Under the pieces are notes generated by a model that was not told where the DNA came from, made no database searches, and saw only the letters and a program-made list of their open reading frames with translations. The position numbers were made by a program, and so were the translations under genes. Below are positions 15,976-24,544 of a stretch of 64,000 nt of DNA, in pieces. The stretch is taken from contig DATKUK010000122.1 of assembly GCA_035530655.1 (NCBI GenBank), positions 62,001 through 126,000 on the forward strand, given 5' to 3'. This DNA is from DATKUK01 sp035530655 (GTDB taxonomy: Bacteria; Planctomycetota; Phycisphaerae; UBA1845; DATKUK01). Position 1 is the first letter of the stretch, and each line of letters opens with the position of its first letter.

Positions 15976-16301
15976 AAGCCCTGCAATTGGTCGCGCCTCG
16001 TGCGTTTGAGATTGTGGAAGTGGCGGATCCCGAGCCCGGGTACGGCGAGGTGGTTGTGGAACTGATTGCGGCGGCTATCTGCAATCAGTCCGATGCCCAC
16101 ACGTTTGGGGGCGAGCGCGGGTCGCGGCCTTGTCCGCCGGGTTTTCGGGGACATGAGGGCGTGGGACGAGTTGCCCGCGTGGGTAAAGGGGTCGCGCATC
16201 TTCAGGTGGGCCAGCCGGTGTGCATGACGGGCATGGGCGGTGCGGGACCCTACGGCGAGTTGGTATTGCGAAGGGCCGTCAAACTCCCGCTCGGGCGGTA
16301 G
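15972..16301 (+). pseudogene. Truncated medium-chain (Zn) alcohol dehydrogenase, N-terminal domain only
   Basis: About 108 codons encode the GroES-like catalytic domain of an MDR dehydrogenase: 'EALQLVAPRAFEIVEVADPEPGYGEVVVELIAAAICNQSD', 'GFRGHEGVGRVARVG', 'GQPVCMTGM'. Homology continues upstream of the first conventional start (TTG 15987) to an ATA codon at 15972 that overlaps the preceding TAG, exactly where an ATG would be expected. The frame ends at 16301, before the whole Rossmann cofactor domain (about 230 residues). The convergent Gfo/Idh gene ends 17 bases later. Loss of both the start codon and the C-terminal two-thirds points to a decaying remnant. Expression of a 104-residue fragment from TTG cannot be excluded. 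Confidence 0.7.
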
Positions 16302-16317
16302 GGCGTCCGGTGACAGG

Positions 16318-17403
16318 TCACTTCCTTCGCGTACCTCGAGACCGCGGGATGCGCTTCTTCCTGATGCCGCGTGCGGGCCGGCGAGAGGTGGGCGCCTTGT
16401 CCGGTGCGATCGCCACACGTTCGCCGCGTCGCGCCGACTCGTAGATTGCGTCCACTAGCTCGGACATGGCTAACCCACGGCTGGGGCCGGCCCGTACCTC
16501 GTCGCGGCCTTGGATGGCGTGAACGAAGTTGCTTACAGGTGTCTGCGCCTCGTAGGGTACGTGCGGGTAGGAAATCAACTTGCCCTGTGCGTCGTAGTGC
16601 TCCAGGCGGCCGCCACCGACGCCGGTGCGAACGATGCCTTCGGTACCGTACACGGTCACGTCGTGCAGCATGGTCACGGCGTTGCCCAGACAGGTGAGGT
16701 TGCCCAGGCATCCGTTGGTAAAGCGAACCGAGACGACCGCGTTGATATCGACATCCGTCCCGCGATGGTCGATGCAGGCGAATACCTCGGCGGGCGGCGC
16801 ATCGACGAATGCCAGCAGGGCATTCAGCATATGGGCACCGCTGTCATAAAGTTGTCCGCCGCCCGAGAGGGCCGGCTTCTGGCGCCAAGTGCCGGCCGTG
16901 GCACGCTGCCAGTTCTGGGCGACGAAGGTATCGACGACCTGCAGTTCGCCCAACACGCCTCGGCGGATGGCATTCTGTATGTAGGCGAATTCGGGCGAGC
17001 ACGAGCCCTGAAAGGCGATGGCCACCACCAAGCCGGTCGATTGGGCCTTGTGCACGACTTCGCGGGCGTGTCCGCTGTCGGTGACCATCGGCTTTTCCAC
17101 CAATACGTGCAGTCCACGGTCCAAGGCCGACATGACCTGCTCGTAGTGGAGCGTGTGCGGCGTGCACAGCACAACCGCATGGAGTCTGACGCTCGTCAGC
17201 ATGCGCCCGAAGTCGCTGTAGGCCTTCGGCTGGCGCCCGGCGGGCTTAAAGATCTCGCGTTGGTAGGCTGCGATATGGCTTTTGATCGGGTCGCAGATCG
17301 CTGTTACGTCCACCTGGCGCTGCTCGAGCAGCGCGCGGGCATGGCCTCGGGCTATGCCGCCGCAGCCGACCAGCCCCACGCGAATCCGTTTGCCTTCTGA
17401 CAT
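16318..17403 (-). CDS. Gfo/Idh/MocA family oxidoreductase
   Basis: This 361-residue NAD(P)-dependent sugar or cyclitol dehydrogenase has an N-terminal Rossmann motif 'VGLVGCGGIARGHARALL' at residues 9-26. The family motif 'LHVLVEKPMVTDSGHA' (EKP, about 100) follows. The C-terminal alpha/beta domain contains 'GGGQLYDSGAHMLNALLAFVDA', with the catalytic Asp/His. The last 30 residues are Arg/Lys-rich and not conserved. It is the final gene of the 21-kb minus-strand run that includes the cell-wall cluster, 10 bases after a membrane protein gene, so read-through transcription is possible. Such genes are very numerous in Planctomycetes and the substrate is unknown. Confidence 0.93.
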   Translation of the reverse strand: MSEGKRIRVGLVGCGGIARGHARALLEQRQVDVTAICDPIKSHIAAYQREIFKPAGRQPKAYSDFGRMLTSVRLHAVVLCTPHTLHYEQVMSALDRGLHVLVEKPMVTDSGHAREVVHKAQSTGLVVAIAFQGSCSPEFAYIQNAIRRGVLGELQVVDTFVAQNWQRATAGTWRQKPALSGGGQLYDSGAHMLNALLAFVDAPPAEVFACIDHRGTDVDINAVVSVRFTNGCLGNLTCLGNAVTMLHDVTVYGTEGIVRTGVGGGRLEHYDAQGKLISYPHVPYEAQTPVSNFVHAIQGRDEVRAGPSRGLAMSELVDAIYESARRGERVAIAPDKAPTSRRPARGIRKKRIPRSRGTRRK

Positions 17404-17413
17404 GGCTGTCCTG

Positions 17414-18034
17414 TCACACCTTAACGTTGCCGGATCGCTCCGCCTGGATCTCGGCTAGCTGGAAAAACACTCCGATCATCGCGGGTCCGACGATCATCAT
17501 CGGCAGGAAAAACCCATACCGCGTGGCCAGCACGTGAAAGCCTCCGCTCCAACTGGGGCTTGCGCTGATCAGGATCACCGCGCCAGCGATAAGTAGGGCG
17601 GCGCCCTGAATGGCGGTAATGATAACGACGATGTGGTCGAACACAACAAATCCCAGCGCCATAAAACAGGCGAAACCAAGCACGGCGGCGATGACGACCG
17701 GCGGCGGGTTGCCCTCCAGATGCGCCACGAAAGCGCCGCAGACATAGGCCCCGGTCAGCGATGCCAGAAGGATCATGGCTTTGCGGGGATGCAGCCAGGC
17801 CAGAACGGCCACACCCACCCCCACGACGGCGCCTATCGCATACCCGACCCAGAAGCCGTCGGTTAGACGCGTCCCGGCCAGAAGTCCTAGGACTACCGAA
17901 TCGAGAGCAGCCACCAGATTGCTCATGCGGAAGCCCATGAGCAGGAACGATAGACCCGCGATCACCAACACCATGCCGGTCAGCGGCTCTTGGTCAGAGA
18001 AGATGGCCAACCATTCGCGCGCAGAGTGATACAT
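17414..18034 (-). CDS. Gly-rich polytopic membrane protein, unknown function (downstream of division cluster)
   Basis: This 206-residue protein has seven hydrophobic segments rich in Gly and Ala, for example 'LTGMVLVIAGLSFLLMGF', 'GYAIGAVVGVGVAVLAWLHP' and 'GAALLIAGAVILIS'. No catalytic motif was seen. The alternating short helices resemble DUF4203/TMEM198-like membrane proteins, but this is only a resemblance. ATG 18034 has AGGAC upstream; a start at 18130 would overlap the upstream gene by 50 bases. It follows another protein of the same style and lies after ftsQ, where ftsA/ftsZ sit in most bacteria. A role in division or envelope is guilt by association only. Confidence 0.7.
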   Translation of the reverse strand: MYHSAREWLAIFSDQEPLTGMVLVIAGLSFLLMGFRMSNLVAALDSVVLGLLAGTRLTDGFWVGYAIGAVVGVGVAVLAWLHPRKAMILLASLTGAYVCGAFVAHLEGNPPPVVIAAVLGFACFMALGFVVFDHIVVIITAIQGAALLIAGAVILISASPSWSGGFHVLATRYGFFLPMMIVGPAMIGVFFQLAEIQAERSGNVKV

Positions 18035-18080
18035 GTCCTGTCCCCATTCTTTTACGGGAAAGCCTTCGATCAGGACAAGT

Positions 18081-18917
18081 CTACGATTTGGCGGCGGCGG
18101 GGTCAGGTTCCGGTGCATTTTTTGTGCCAATCAGGCCCCGCTGGAGGTGCCAGAGAAGCACTACAATCCATACGCCCCCGACGACCAACCCCGCGACCTG
18201 TTCCCGCGCGGCGATTTGTGCCAGCCAGGCGGGCCGATAACATCCCACCAACGTCAGTACGCCCGACGCGGTCATCACCACCCCGACGAGCGATAACCAC
18301 AACGTCATGGCCAAACGTGGGAGCATCAGACCCATCAGAAGACCAGCCCCGCCAGCGGCTGCGACAACCAACCCGCCCTCTTGTTCCACGGCGGGATGCT
18401 GCTGCTTGAGAAAGCCCCAGAACCGCCCCAAACGCTCGCGAAGTTCAGGGTGGAGATTGCTTTGCTGCTGGGCATCACTAACGAGTTGAATTTGCTCTCC
18501 GTCCCCGCCGGTTAGCGTGGCTTCAAACGCTTCGATCTGTGGCCACGCGACGCGTGCGCCGTACACCGACAGGGCTACCATGACCAACATCGCCGCCGAC
18601 AACACCGCAGCCCACAATCGGTAGAGCAGACCGGCCACCAGGGCGGCTACCGCGGCTGCAACGACCGCGGTCACCGGTGGCGCTACGCCCAACGCGACGC
18701 CGACGTGCCAACCCGCCGCCGCGCCGCCGCCGGCCAGCAGCAGCACGACCACCAGTCGGGTCAGACGGGCACCGTAGAGGGTGATCATCCCTCCCAGCAC
18801 CACCGCACACACTCCGGCGAAGGCGGTTCGCTGCGCATCGATCGCCGGCGCGTGATAGCGGACCAATTCGACAAGGTTGTGAAGAAACTGACCATCACCG
18901 AACATGCTGCCTGCCAT
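18081..18917 (-). CDS. Gly-rich polytopic membrane protein, unknown function (next to ftsQ)
   Basis: This protein of about 278 residues opens with a short soluble N-terminus. Next come paired helices 'FAGVCAVVLGGMITLYGARLTRLVVVLLLAGGGAAAGWHVGVALG' and 'VTAVVAAAVAALVAGLLYRLWAAVLSAAMLVMVALSVYG'. A charged loop of about 65 residues with 'SDAQQQSNLHPELRERLGRFWGFLKQQH' follows, then three or four more helices. No known motif was recognised. ATG 18917 was used; ATG 18905 is equally possible and has a better-spaced AGG. A short inverted repeat (18922-18935) lies just before the start. Its layout is similar to the next gene's product, so the two may be distant paralogues. Confidence 0.68.
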   Translation of the reverse strand: MAGSMFGDGQFLHNLVELVRYHAPAIDAQRTAFAGVCAVVLGGMITLYGARLTRLVVVLLLAGGGAAAGWHVGVALGVAPPVTAVVAAAVAALVAGLLYRLWAAVLSAAMLVMVALSVYGARVAWPQIEAFEATLTGGDGEQIQLVSDAQQQSNLHPELRERLGRFWGFLKQQHPAVEQEGGLVVAAAGGAGLLMGLMLPRLAMTLWLSLVGVVMTASGVLTLVGCYRPAWLAQIAAREQVAGLVVGGVWIVVLLWHLQRGLIGTKNAPEPDPAAAKS

Positions 18918-18963
18918 CCGTTTAGCGTATGCTAAGCGTCTCCGCCGCCTTCCGCAATGCCTG

Positions 18964-19908
18964 CTAGCTGCGAAGCGCGCTGCGTGCCGTCGCGGGCTCC
19001 GTCGGCACATCGACGCTATAGGGACTGCGCCGGATATCGATATAGGACTTGCCCATGTCGACGCGACGATACTTGCGGTACAGCCCCTGTAGCAACGCCA
19101 GCTTCTGCTCGGCAGTGGGTTCGAGCCCCAGTTCCTGACCCGGCGCTCGCCCCCAACGGATGCGGTTGCCGGGCTGATCCGTTGCCAGTTCCATGTGCGG
19201 TTCGTAGGGGTCCTCCCGACCATCGTAGTTGTATACGAGAACCGCAATGATCTGTTCGCGGAACGGCTGATCCGCCAGTTCCGTGACCAGTTTGATCGCA
19301 GCGGAGAGGTCTTCCGCATCCCATGGCTGCCCAACATCCGGTGGTGGGCTGCTCACGCCCGCGATCTGCAGCAGACCAGCGCTGGCGATTTGCACGTGTG
19401 CGTATCGCCCGGGAAGACGCACACACTCGTCATCGACCAGGAAACACCAGTCGCCGTGCATGACCCACGCGATCGGCTGGCGATATTCGCACCGCGCTAC
19501 GATTCGCCCGCCGTAGCATTTTTCGACCGACACCACCTTCCTGACCCACCCGGATCTTCCCAGCCGCTCGGCAACGCATTGGGTCAATCCGTCGTCCAGA
19601 TAGCTCTGTTCCGGCGAGATGCCCGCCTCCTGCTCGACGGATTGAAGGATGTGATGGTTCTGCCGTCGCTGAAGCCATGGCGGCACGTCGGCCAACTTCA
19701 GCCGCACCGGCGTGTGATAGTCGGGCAAACTGTAGACGTACCCACGCAGGCGGCCGAGGCCGAGCAACGCCGCCAACGTGACACCCACCACACACGCCAG
19801 CTTGGCCACGCGAACGGTGCGGGCTTTTGACAGGTACCCACCCAGGGCGATCCAGCCTGAGCCTGGCTCTCTCTTCGATTTCGCTTTGCTTCGGCGTTTT
19901 CTGGCCAT
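18964..19908 (-). CDS. ftsQ: FtsQ-like cell division protein (POTRA domain)
   Basis: This 314-residue bitopic membrane protein has a basic cytoplasmic N-terminus (about 1-32) and one membrane segment (about 33-52, 'VAKLACVVGVTLAALLGLG'). A periplasmic POTRA-like region follows: 'LADVPPWLQRRQNHHILQSVEQEAG' and 'LTQCVAERLGRSGWVRKVVSVEKCYGGRIVARCEYRQPIAWVMHGDWCFLVDDECVRLPG'. The phrase 'RxPIAWV..GDWCFLVDDECV' corresponds to the beta-domain start of FtsQ ('RxPVA...... LVDxxG'). It lies 39 bases after ddl, the canonical place of ftsQ. FtsQ bridges FtsL/FtsB and the septal synthase in the divisome. Sequence similarity is modest, so the call leans on fold pattern and synteny. Confidence 0.78.
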   Translation of the reverse strand: MARKRRSKAKSKREPGSGWIALGGYLSKARTVRVAKLACVVGVTLAALLGLGRLRGYVYSLPDYHTPVRLKLADVPPWLQRRQNHHILQSVEQEAGISPEQSYLDDGLTQCVAERLGRSGWVRKVVSVEKCYGGRIVARCEYRQPIAWVMHGDWCFLVDDECVRLPGRYAHVQIASAGLLQIAGVSSPPPDVGQPWDAEDLSAAIKLVTELADQPFREQIIAVLVYNYDGREDPYEPHMELATDQPGNRIRWGRAPGQELGLEPTAEQKLALLQGLYRKYRRVDMGKSYIDIRRSPYSVDVPTEPATARSALRS

Positions 19909-19947
19909 TGTGTTACTCGAAATCCGTTGTGCTCGACGTCGGGCGTC

Positions 19948-20910
19948 TCATCGCTGCATCGCCAGCCTTACGATCTGCTCGCACAGATCGGCGAACGAGA
20001 TGCCCGCTCGCGCCGCCGCCTTCGGCAGCACGGAGTGGCTGGTGAAACCGGGTATCGTGTTCACTTCGAGACAATAGGGCTGACAGGTGGCGGCGTCGAT
20101 CATCCAGTCCACACGACTCATGTCACGGCAGCCCAGCGTCTCGAAGGTTGTAACGCTGAGTCGCTGCACCCGTTGCAGCAGTTCGCCGGGCAGATCGATA
20201 TCGAACAGGTACTCGGTGCGGTCGTCCTGGTACTTCGCTTCGTAATCGTAAAACGCCGTTGCGCTTCGGATCTGACAGACGGGCAAGGCCTGACCGGCGA
20301 GAATGCCCACCGTCAACTCAGGCCCGCAGATGTACGGCTCGATCAGGCAGCGCCCGTACCTGTCTACGACGTGGCTGACGGCCGAAGCCAGATCGGATGC
20401 CTGCCGGACGATCGAGCAATCCACGCTGCTTCCCTGATCGGCAGGCTTTACGATTACGGGAAAAGGAAACTCCAGGGCGACATGATCGCGCCGGCATGCT
20501 TCGGCGACCACGAATGGCGGGGTGGGCACGCCGGCCTGGGCGAACCGTCGCTTGGCTTCGATCTTATCCATTCCCAGACGTGAGGCCTGCGACCCGGAGC
20601 CGGTATAGCGCAAGCCGCGTTGCTCGAGGATGTGCTGGAGTCGCCCGTCCTCGCCGAACGAACCGTGTAACGCCACGAAAACCAGGTCGACATCCGCCTG
20701 CTCGAATGCCGAGAGATCCTCGGGACTGACGTCGGCTCGGGTGACGCGATGGCCTCGAGACTCCAGCGCCGCAGCAACCGCCTCGCCGCTGGCCAGGCTG
20801 ACCGACCGTTCGGCACTGGGGCCGCCCATCAGAACCATGATGGAAAGTCGACGATGGAGGAGGTTATCTGCCCCAGCGTGTGTCCTGTCAAGGTTCGCTG
20901 CCTGCGCCAT
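19948..20910 (-). CDS. ddl: D-alanine--D-alanine ligase
   Basis: This 320-residue ATP-grasp enzyme makes the D-Ala-D-Ala dipeptide used by MurF. The signature 'LHGSFGEDGRLQHILEQRGLRYTGSG' is present, as is 'PVIVKPADQGSSVDCSIV' (ATP grip). 'GPELTVGILAG' is followed by the metal/phosphate site 'RVDWMID...YCLEVNTIPGFTSHSVLPKAA'. The N-terminal 25 residues are not conserved, so translation may start at the internal ATG preceding 'VLMGGPSAERSVSL'. It lies 21 bases downstream of murB in the cell-wall cluster. Confidence 0.95.
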   Translation of the reverse strand: MAQAANLDRTHAGADNLLHRRLSIMVLMGGPSAERSVSLASGEAVAAALESRGHRVTRADVSPEDLSAFEQADVDLVFVALHGSFGEDGRLQHILEQRGLRYTGSGSQASRLGMDKIEAKRRFAQAGVPTPPFVVAEACRRDHVALEFPFPVIVKPADQGSSVDCSIVRQASDLASAVSHVVDRYGRCLIEPYICGPELTVGILAGQALPVCQIRSATAFYDYEAKYQDDRTEYLFDIDLPGELLQRVQRLSVTTFETLGCRDMSRVDWMIDAATCQPYCLEVNTIPGFTSHSVLPKAAARAGISFADLCEQIVRLAMQR

Positions 20911-20931
20911 ACATCGCCTTCCAAAGGGCTG

Positions 20932-21810
20932 CTACCAGATTTCGATCTCCAGCTCCAGTTCGATCCCGAATCGGGCGTACACGCGGTCGCGAATCACGTC
21001 GATGAGTTGCTCGACATCGCTTGCCTTGGCGCCGGGCTGGCAGACGATGAAATTGGCGTGTCGGTCGGATACTTCGGCTCCGCCGACCTGGTGCCCCTTC
21101 AAACCGGCCTTGTCGATCAACTCGCCGGCCTTCGCCCGGGGAGGATTCTTGAACACACATCCTGCCGTGCCGCGTGACGCCGGCTGCGTGTTCTTCTTGT
21201 AGAGCCAGATCTCCCGAAACCGCTGAAGCAACTCTTGCGGGTCGGTTTCGACCAATTCGAATTGCGAGGCGAGCAGAAAGCGGTTGGTCAGGTCGCTGCT
21301 CCGGTAGCCGAAGCTTACGTCTTCCCGCTGGCGTTCGTGGATCTGACCGTCCTGGTCCATCACCCGAACGCTTCGCACCGCCGTGCTGAGGTGCCCGAAC
21401 CGCCCGCCCGCATTCATCCGCAACCCGCCGCCGACCGTACCCGGGATACCCGCGATGGCCTCCAGCCCCCCGAGACCCAGTCGTACCGACTGGCGCACCA
21501 GACGCGACATGGGGGCGGCCGCACCCGCCCACACTTCGGTTCCCTCAAACCGGATGTCCTCGAACTGCGGGCCCGACAGCCTGACTACAGCGCCGTCGAA
21601 GCCCGCGTCGCGAACAAGCACATTGCTGCCCCCGCCGAGCACCTTCAGGCTCACCTTGGCGTCCTCACACCGCCGCAGGATCGTATGGAGCTGCCGGTCG
21701 TGGGTGGGCTCCAGCATCCACCGTGCCGGACCGCCCAGCCCAAACCATGTGTGCTCCGACAACATGACGTCTCGCCGGCAGATTTCATCCAAGCCAGCAA
21801 ACAAGCTCAT
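20932..21810 (-). CDS. murB: UDP-N-acetylmuramate dehydrogenase (type II MurB)
   Basis: This 292-residue flavoprotein reduces UDP-GlcNAc-enolpyruvate to UDP-MurNAc with NADPH. The FAD-binding part shows 'NTWFGLGG'-like 'HTWFGLGGPARWML', 'VLGGGSNVLVRDAGFDGAVVRLSG' and 'GIPGTVGGGLRMNAG'. The substrate domain has 'GYRSSDLTNRF', the general acid serine region 'GTAGCVFKNPP' and the C-terminal Glu strand. The length and absence of the type I insert make it type II. Its start lies inside the end of murC (26-base overlap), indicating translational coupling. Confidence 0.95.
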   Translation of the reverse strand: MSLFAGLDEICRRDVMLSEHTWFGLGGPARWMLEPTHDRQLHTILRRCEDAKVSLKVLGGGSNVLVRDAGFDGAVVRLSGPQFEDIRFEGTEVWAGAAAPMSRLVRQSVRLGLGGLEAIAGIPGTVGGGLRMNAGGRFGHLSTAVRSVRVMDQDGQIHERQREDVSFGYRSSDLTNRFLLASQFELVETDPQELLQRFREIWLYKKNTQPASRGTAGCVFKNPPRAKAGELIDKAGLKGHQVGGAEVSDRHANFIVCQPGAKASDVEQLIDVIRDRVYARFGIELELEIEIW

Positions 21811-23224
21811 CTGTAACCTTCCAGATATCGCCGGCTCCCATGGTCAGGATCAAATCGCCCTCGCGGGCCTCACGCTTGACGGACTCGGCGATGGCGTCGA
21901 ACGATTCGCAGTATCGTGCTTCGCGCCCGTGGCGGCGCAGGCGTGCGACCAGGTCGGCAGCACAGATCGTGGCCCGCTCCTGCTCGCTGTCGCGCACGAA
22001 GTAGATGTCGGGCACGATCACGATGTCCGCGCCCGAGAAGCTGCTGGCGAACTGATCGAGGAGAAACCGCGTCCGCGAGTGCTGGTGTGGCTGGAAGATG
22101 GCCCAAAGGCGGGCCGGCCGATAGGCCTCTCGCGCCGCCTCCAGCGTCGCACGGATTTCGGTGGGATGGTGCGCATAATCGTCGGCTACGATGATGCCGC
22201 GCCCCTGCCCGCGCAAGCTCAGGCGGCGCGACACGCCGCCGAACCGACCGAGCCCGTCGACGATGGCTTCGGGTTCCACGCCGCAGTGCCATGCGATTGC
22301 CGCAGCGGCCGTCGCGTTGAGTACGTTGTGCCGACCGGGAATGCCCAGTTGGGTCGAAAACACGGTCTGGCCGTGCCGGAGGAGGTCAAACGCGTAGCGT
22401 CCCCGCCGATCACGCACGTTCGCCGCCTGCCAGACCACGTTCTTGCCCAGTCCAAAGGTCTCGATGGTGCGCGACGTGTCCTCAAGCGCCTGGCACACTG
22501 TCGGATCGTCGCCATTGGCGACGACCAAGCCGTCGGGTGAGCACGTGTCGGCGAACTCTCCGAACGCCCCGATGATCTGCCCCAACCCGCTATAGTAATC
22601 CAGATGATCTTCCTCGATGTTCAGGATCACGGCGTAGCGCGGCCTGAGATGCAGGAAGGACTTCTGATACTCGCACGCCTCGGCGACGAAGTGCTCGCCG
22701 CCGCCGGCGGCCGATCCGCCGCCGAGCTGATCCACCTGTGCGCCGACGACAAACGAGGGGTCCAGGCCCGCCTCTCGCAGCAGAAACGCGGTTAGCGCGG
22801 TCGTCGTACTCTTACCATGGGTACCTGCCACGGCGATTCCGCGCTTGAGACGCATGGCCTCGCCAAGCATCTGAGCATAACTCAAGACCGAAGTTCCCCG
22901 CAGACGTGCGGCCGTCAGTTCGGGGTTGTCGCCCGGGACAGCCGCTGAAGCCACTACCAGTTCGGCTTTGGCGGGCAGGTGGCTTGTGGCATGACCGATG
23001 TGTACCGTGGCCCCGGCGTGCGCAAGGCGATCGGTGCCCTCACTGGGAGCCTCGTCGGAGCCGCTGACGATGGCACCGCATCGCAGCAGCAGCGCCGCCA
23101 GTGCTTCCATGCCGGCACCACCCATGCCCACCATGTGCACGCGCTTGCCGACGTACGTCTCGGCCGAAACGTCGTTCGCTCGCGTCCGGCCTGCAATCTT
23201 CATTGGGTCGATCTGTTGAGTCAT
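21785..23224 (-). CDS. murC: UDP-N-acetylmuramate--L-alanine ligase
   Basis: This 479-residue Mur ligase adds L-Ala to UDP-MurNAc. It has the N-terminal nucleotide fold 'VHMVGMGGAGMEALAALLL', the P-loop 'VAGTHGKSTTTAL', 'EACEYQKSFLHLRPRYAVILNIEEDHLDYY', and the C-terminal domain with 'ADDYAHHPTEIRATLEAAR' and 'FQPHQHSRTRFLL', all MurC-specific. ATG 23224 with an AGCGGA site is preferred to ATG 23296. A GATAAT hexamer at 23266-23271 on the coding strand could be a -10 box of an internal promoter, as the 165-base gap after murG is the largest within the ligase part of the cluster. The stop overlaps murB. Confidence 0.96.
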   Translation of the reverse strand: MTQQIDPMKIAGRTRANDVSAETYVGKRVHMVGMGGAGMEALAALLLRCGAIVSGSDEAPSEGTDRLAHAGATVHIGHATSHLPAKAELVVASAAVPGDNPELTAARLRGTSVLSYAQMLGEAMRLKRGIAVAGTHGKSTTTALTAFLLREAGLDPSFVVGAQVDQLGGGSAAGGGEHFVAEACEYQKSFLHLRPRYAVILNIEEDHLDYYSGLGQIIGAFGEFADTCSPDGLVVANGDDPTVCQALEDTSRTIETFGLGKNVVWQAANVRDRRGRYAFDLLRHGQTVFSTQLGIPGRHNVLNATAAAAIAWHCGVEPEAIVDGLGRFGGVSRRLSLRGQGRGIIVADDYAHHPTEIRATLEAAREAYRPARLWAIFQPHQHSRTRFLLDQFASSFSGADIVIVPDIYFVRDSEQERATICAADLVARLRRHGREARYCESFDAIAESVKREAREGDLILTMGAGDIWKVTDELVCWLG

Positions 23225-23389
23225 ATGTTCCGCTTGCATGGCCGAAGGAAGCTTGTTTAAGCCCATATTATCGGTCGTTCCGGGCAGGCACAACACAACT
23301 CGCCCGCCGCCTGCAAAGCCGTCTTATCATGTTATCGGGGCTGCTGGAAAGACCCCTTGAGCCGGCTAGGCGCGGTTTTGCCAACGATC

Positions 23390-24544
23390 TCACGGCGTTG
23401 CAGGAACGATGCGATCGCCTCCGCGATTCGGCGAGATTCCGGCCAGCTCCAACAGGTCTCTGGCTACGGCTGCGGCCGCATCGGGGCGACCAAGTTGCCT
23501 GGCCACCAGGGACATCGCCTCCAGCCTGCCCGGATCGCCAATGAGGGCATCCAATGCCGGGCCGAGCAACGCGGCGTTGGGTTGCGGATCGATCTGGTCG
23601 TCCACGAGCACGGCCGCGCCTGCCTCGCACAGGACGCGTGCGTTGGCCAGTTGGTGTCTCTGGCGGTCGAAGGGATAGGGCAGCAGCACGCTGGGTCGAC
23701 CCATGCAGGTCAGTTCGGCCAGTGTGCTGGCACCGGCCCGCGAGACCACCAGATCGGCTGCGGCCATGGCATGGGCCATGGAGTCGGTGAAAGCGAGTAC
23801 CGTGCCGGTCAGCCCAGCCGCTGTATACGCCTGGCGGACTTCGGCGTAATCGAGTTCGCCGCTCAGGTGGAGCACCTGCCACGCCCGATGCTCGACCAGT
23901 CGGTCCAGCAGACAGATCATCGCGCGGTTGACCGTTCTGGCCCCCTGGGAGGCCCCGGTGATCAGCAATGTCTTGCGGTTCGGGTCGAGGCCGAACTTGG
24001 CGACGCCGTCGGCACGCGTGACCTCACGAAAAGCCCGGCGCACCGGACAACCCACCGCTCGAACGTCTACGCTCGGTGGGAACGCCACGGCCGACTGCGG
24101 CCACTGAGCAAACACGATCTTTACCCAGTTCGCCAAGTGACGGTTGGCGCGACCCGGGAGCCGGTCGGGATTCAGTAGGGCGGTGGGCACATGCAGTTGC
24201 CGCGCGGCGTGTACGGCCGGGCCCGCACCGTATCCGCCCGTGCCCAAGACGGCTACCGGTCGCTGCTGTTGCATCAGTTGCCTGACCAGTCCAAGCGACC
24301 GTCGCCAAGCCAGGTAGAACGCAGGAAAACGCCAGGGCCGCTCGGGCAGGGGCCGGACAGGCTGAGGACGCCATGCAATGGTTGTCGCCTCGAGGATTGC
24401 ACGATCCAGCGGACGATCTGTAGCCAGCACCAGCAGTTCGACCTCGCGGTTGGCTTGCTGGATGGCTTCGGCCACGGCGACGGCTGGGAACAGATGCCCC
24501 CCGGTGCCCCCCCCGGCAAGGACGATCAACGGGCGACTGGGCAT
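23390..24544 (-). CDS. murG: Undecaprenyl-PP-MurNAc-pentapeptide GlcNAc transferase (lipid II synthase)
   Basis: This 384-residue GT28 family glycosyltransferase sits at the inner face of the membrane and turns lipid I into lipid II. The N-terminal 'VLAGGGTGGHLFPAVAVAEAI' is the lipid-acceptor G-loop. 'VLGTGGYGAGPAVHAA' is the second loop, and 'LNPDRLPGRANRHLA' replaces the usual 'EQNAVPGLTNR'. The C-domain contains 'LLITGASQGARTVNRA' and the UDP-GlcNAc site 'AADLVVSRAGASTLAELTCMGRPSVLLPYPF'. 'NPDRLPG' in place of 'EQN..PG' is a small departure from most MurG sequences. The gene start overlaps the ftsW stop by 19 bases. Confidence 0.95.
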   Translation of the reverse strand: MPSRPLIVLAGGGTGGHLFPAVAVAEAIQQANREVELLVLATDRPLDRAILEATTIAWRPQPVRPLPERPWRFPAFYLAWRRSLGLVRQLMQQQRPVAVLGTGGYGAGPAVHAARQLHVPTALLNPDRLPGRANRHLANWVKIVFAQWPQSAVAFPPSVDVRAVGCPVRRAFREVTRADGVAKFGLDPNRKTLLITGASQGARTVNRAMICLLDRLVEHRAWQVLHLSGELDYAEVRQAYTAAGLTGTVLAFTDSMAHAMAAADLVVSRAGASTLAELTCMGRPSVLLPYPFDRQRHQLANARVLCEAGAAVLVDDQIDPQPNAALLGPALDALIGDPGRLEAMSLVARQLGRPDAAAAVARDLLELAGISPNRGGDRIVPATP

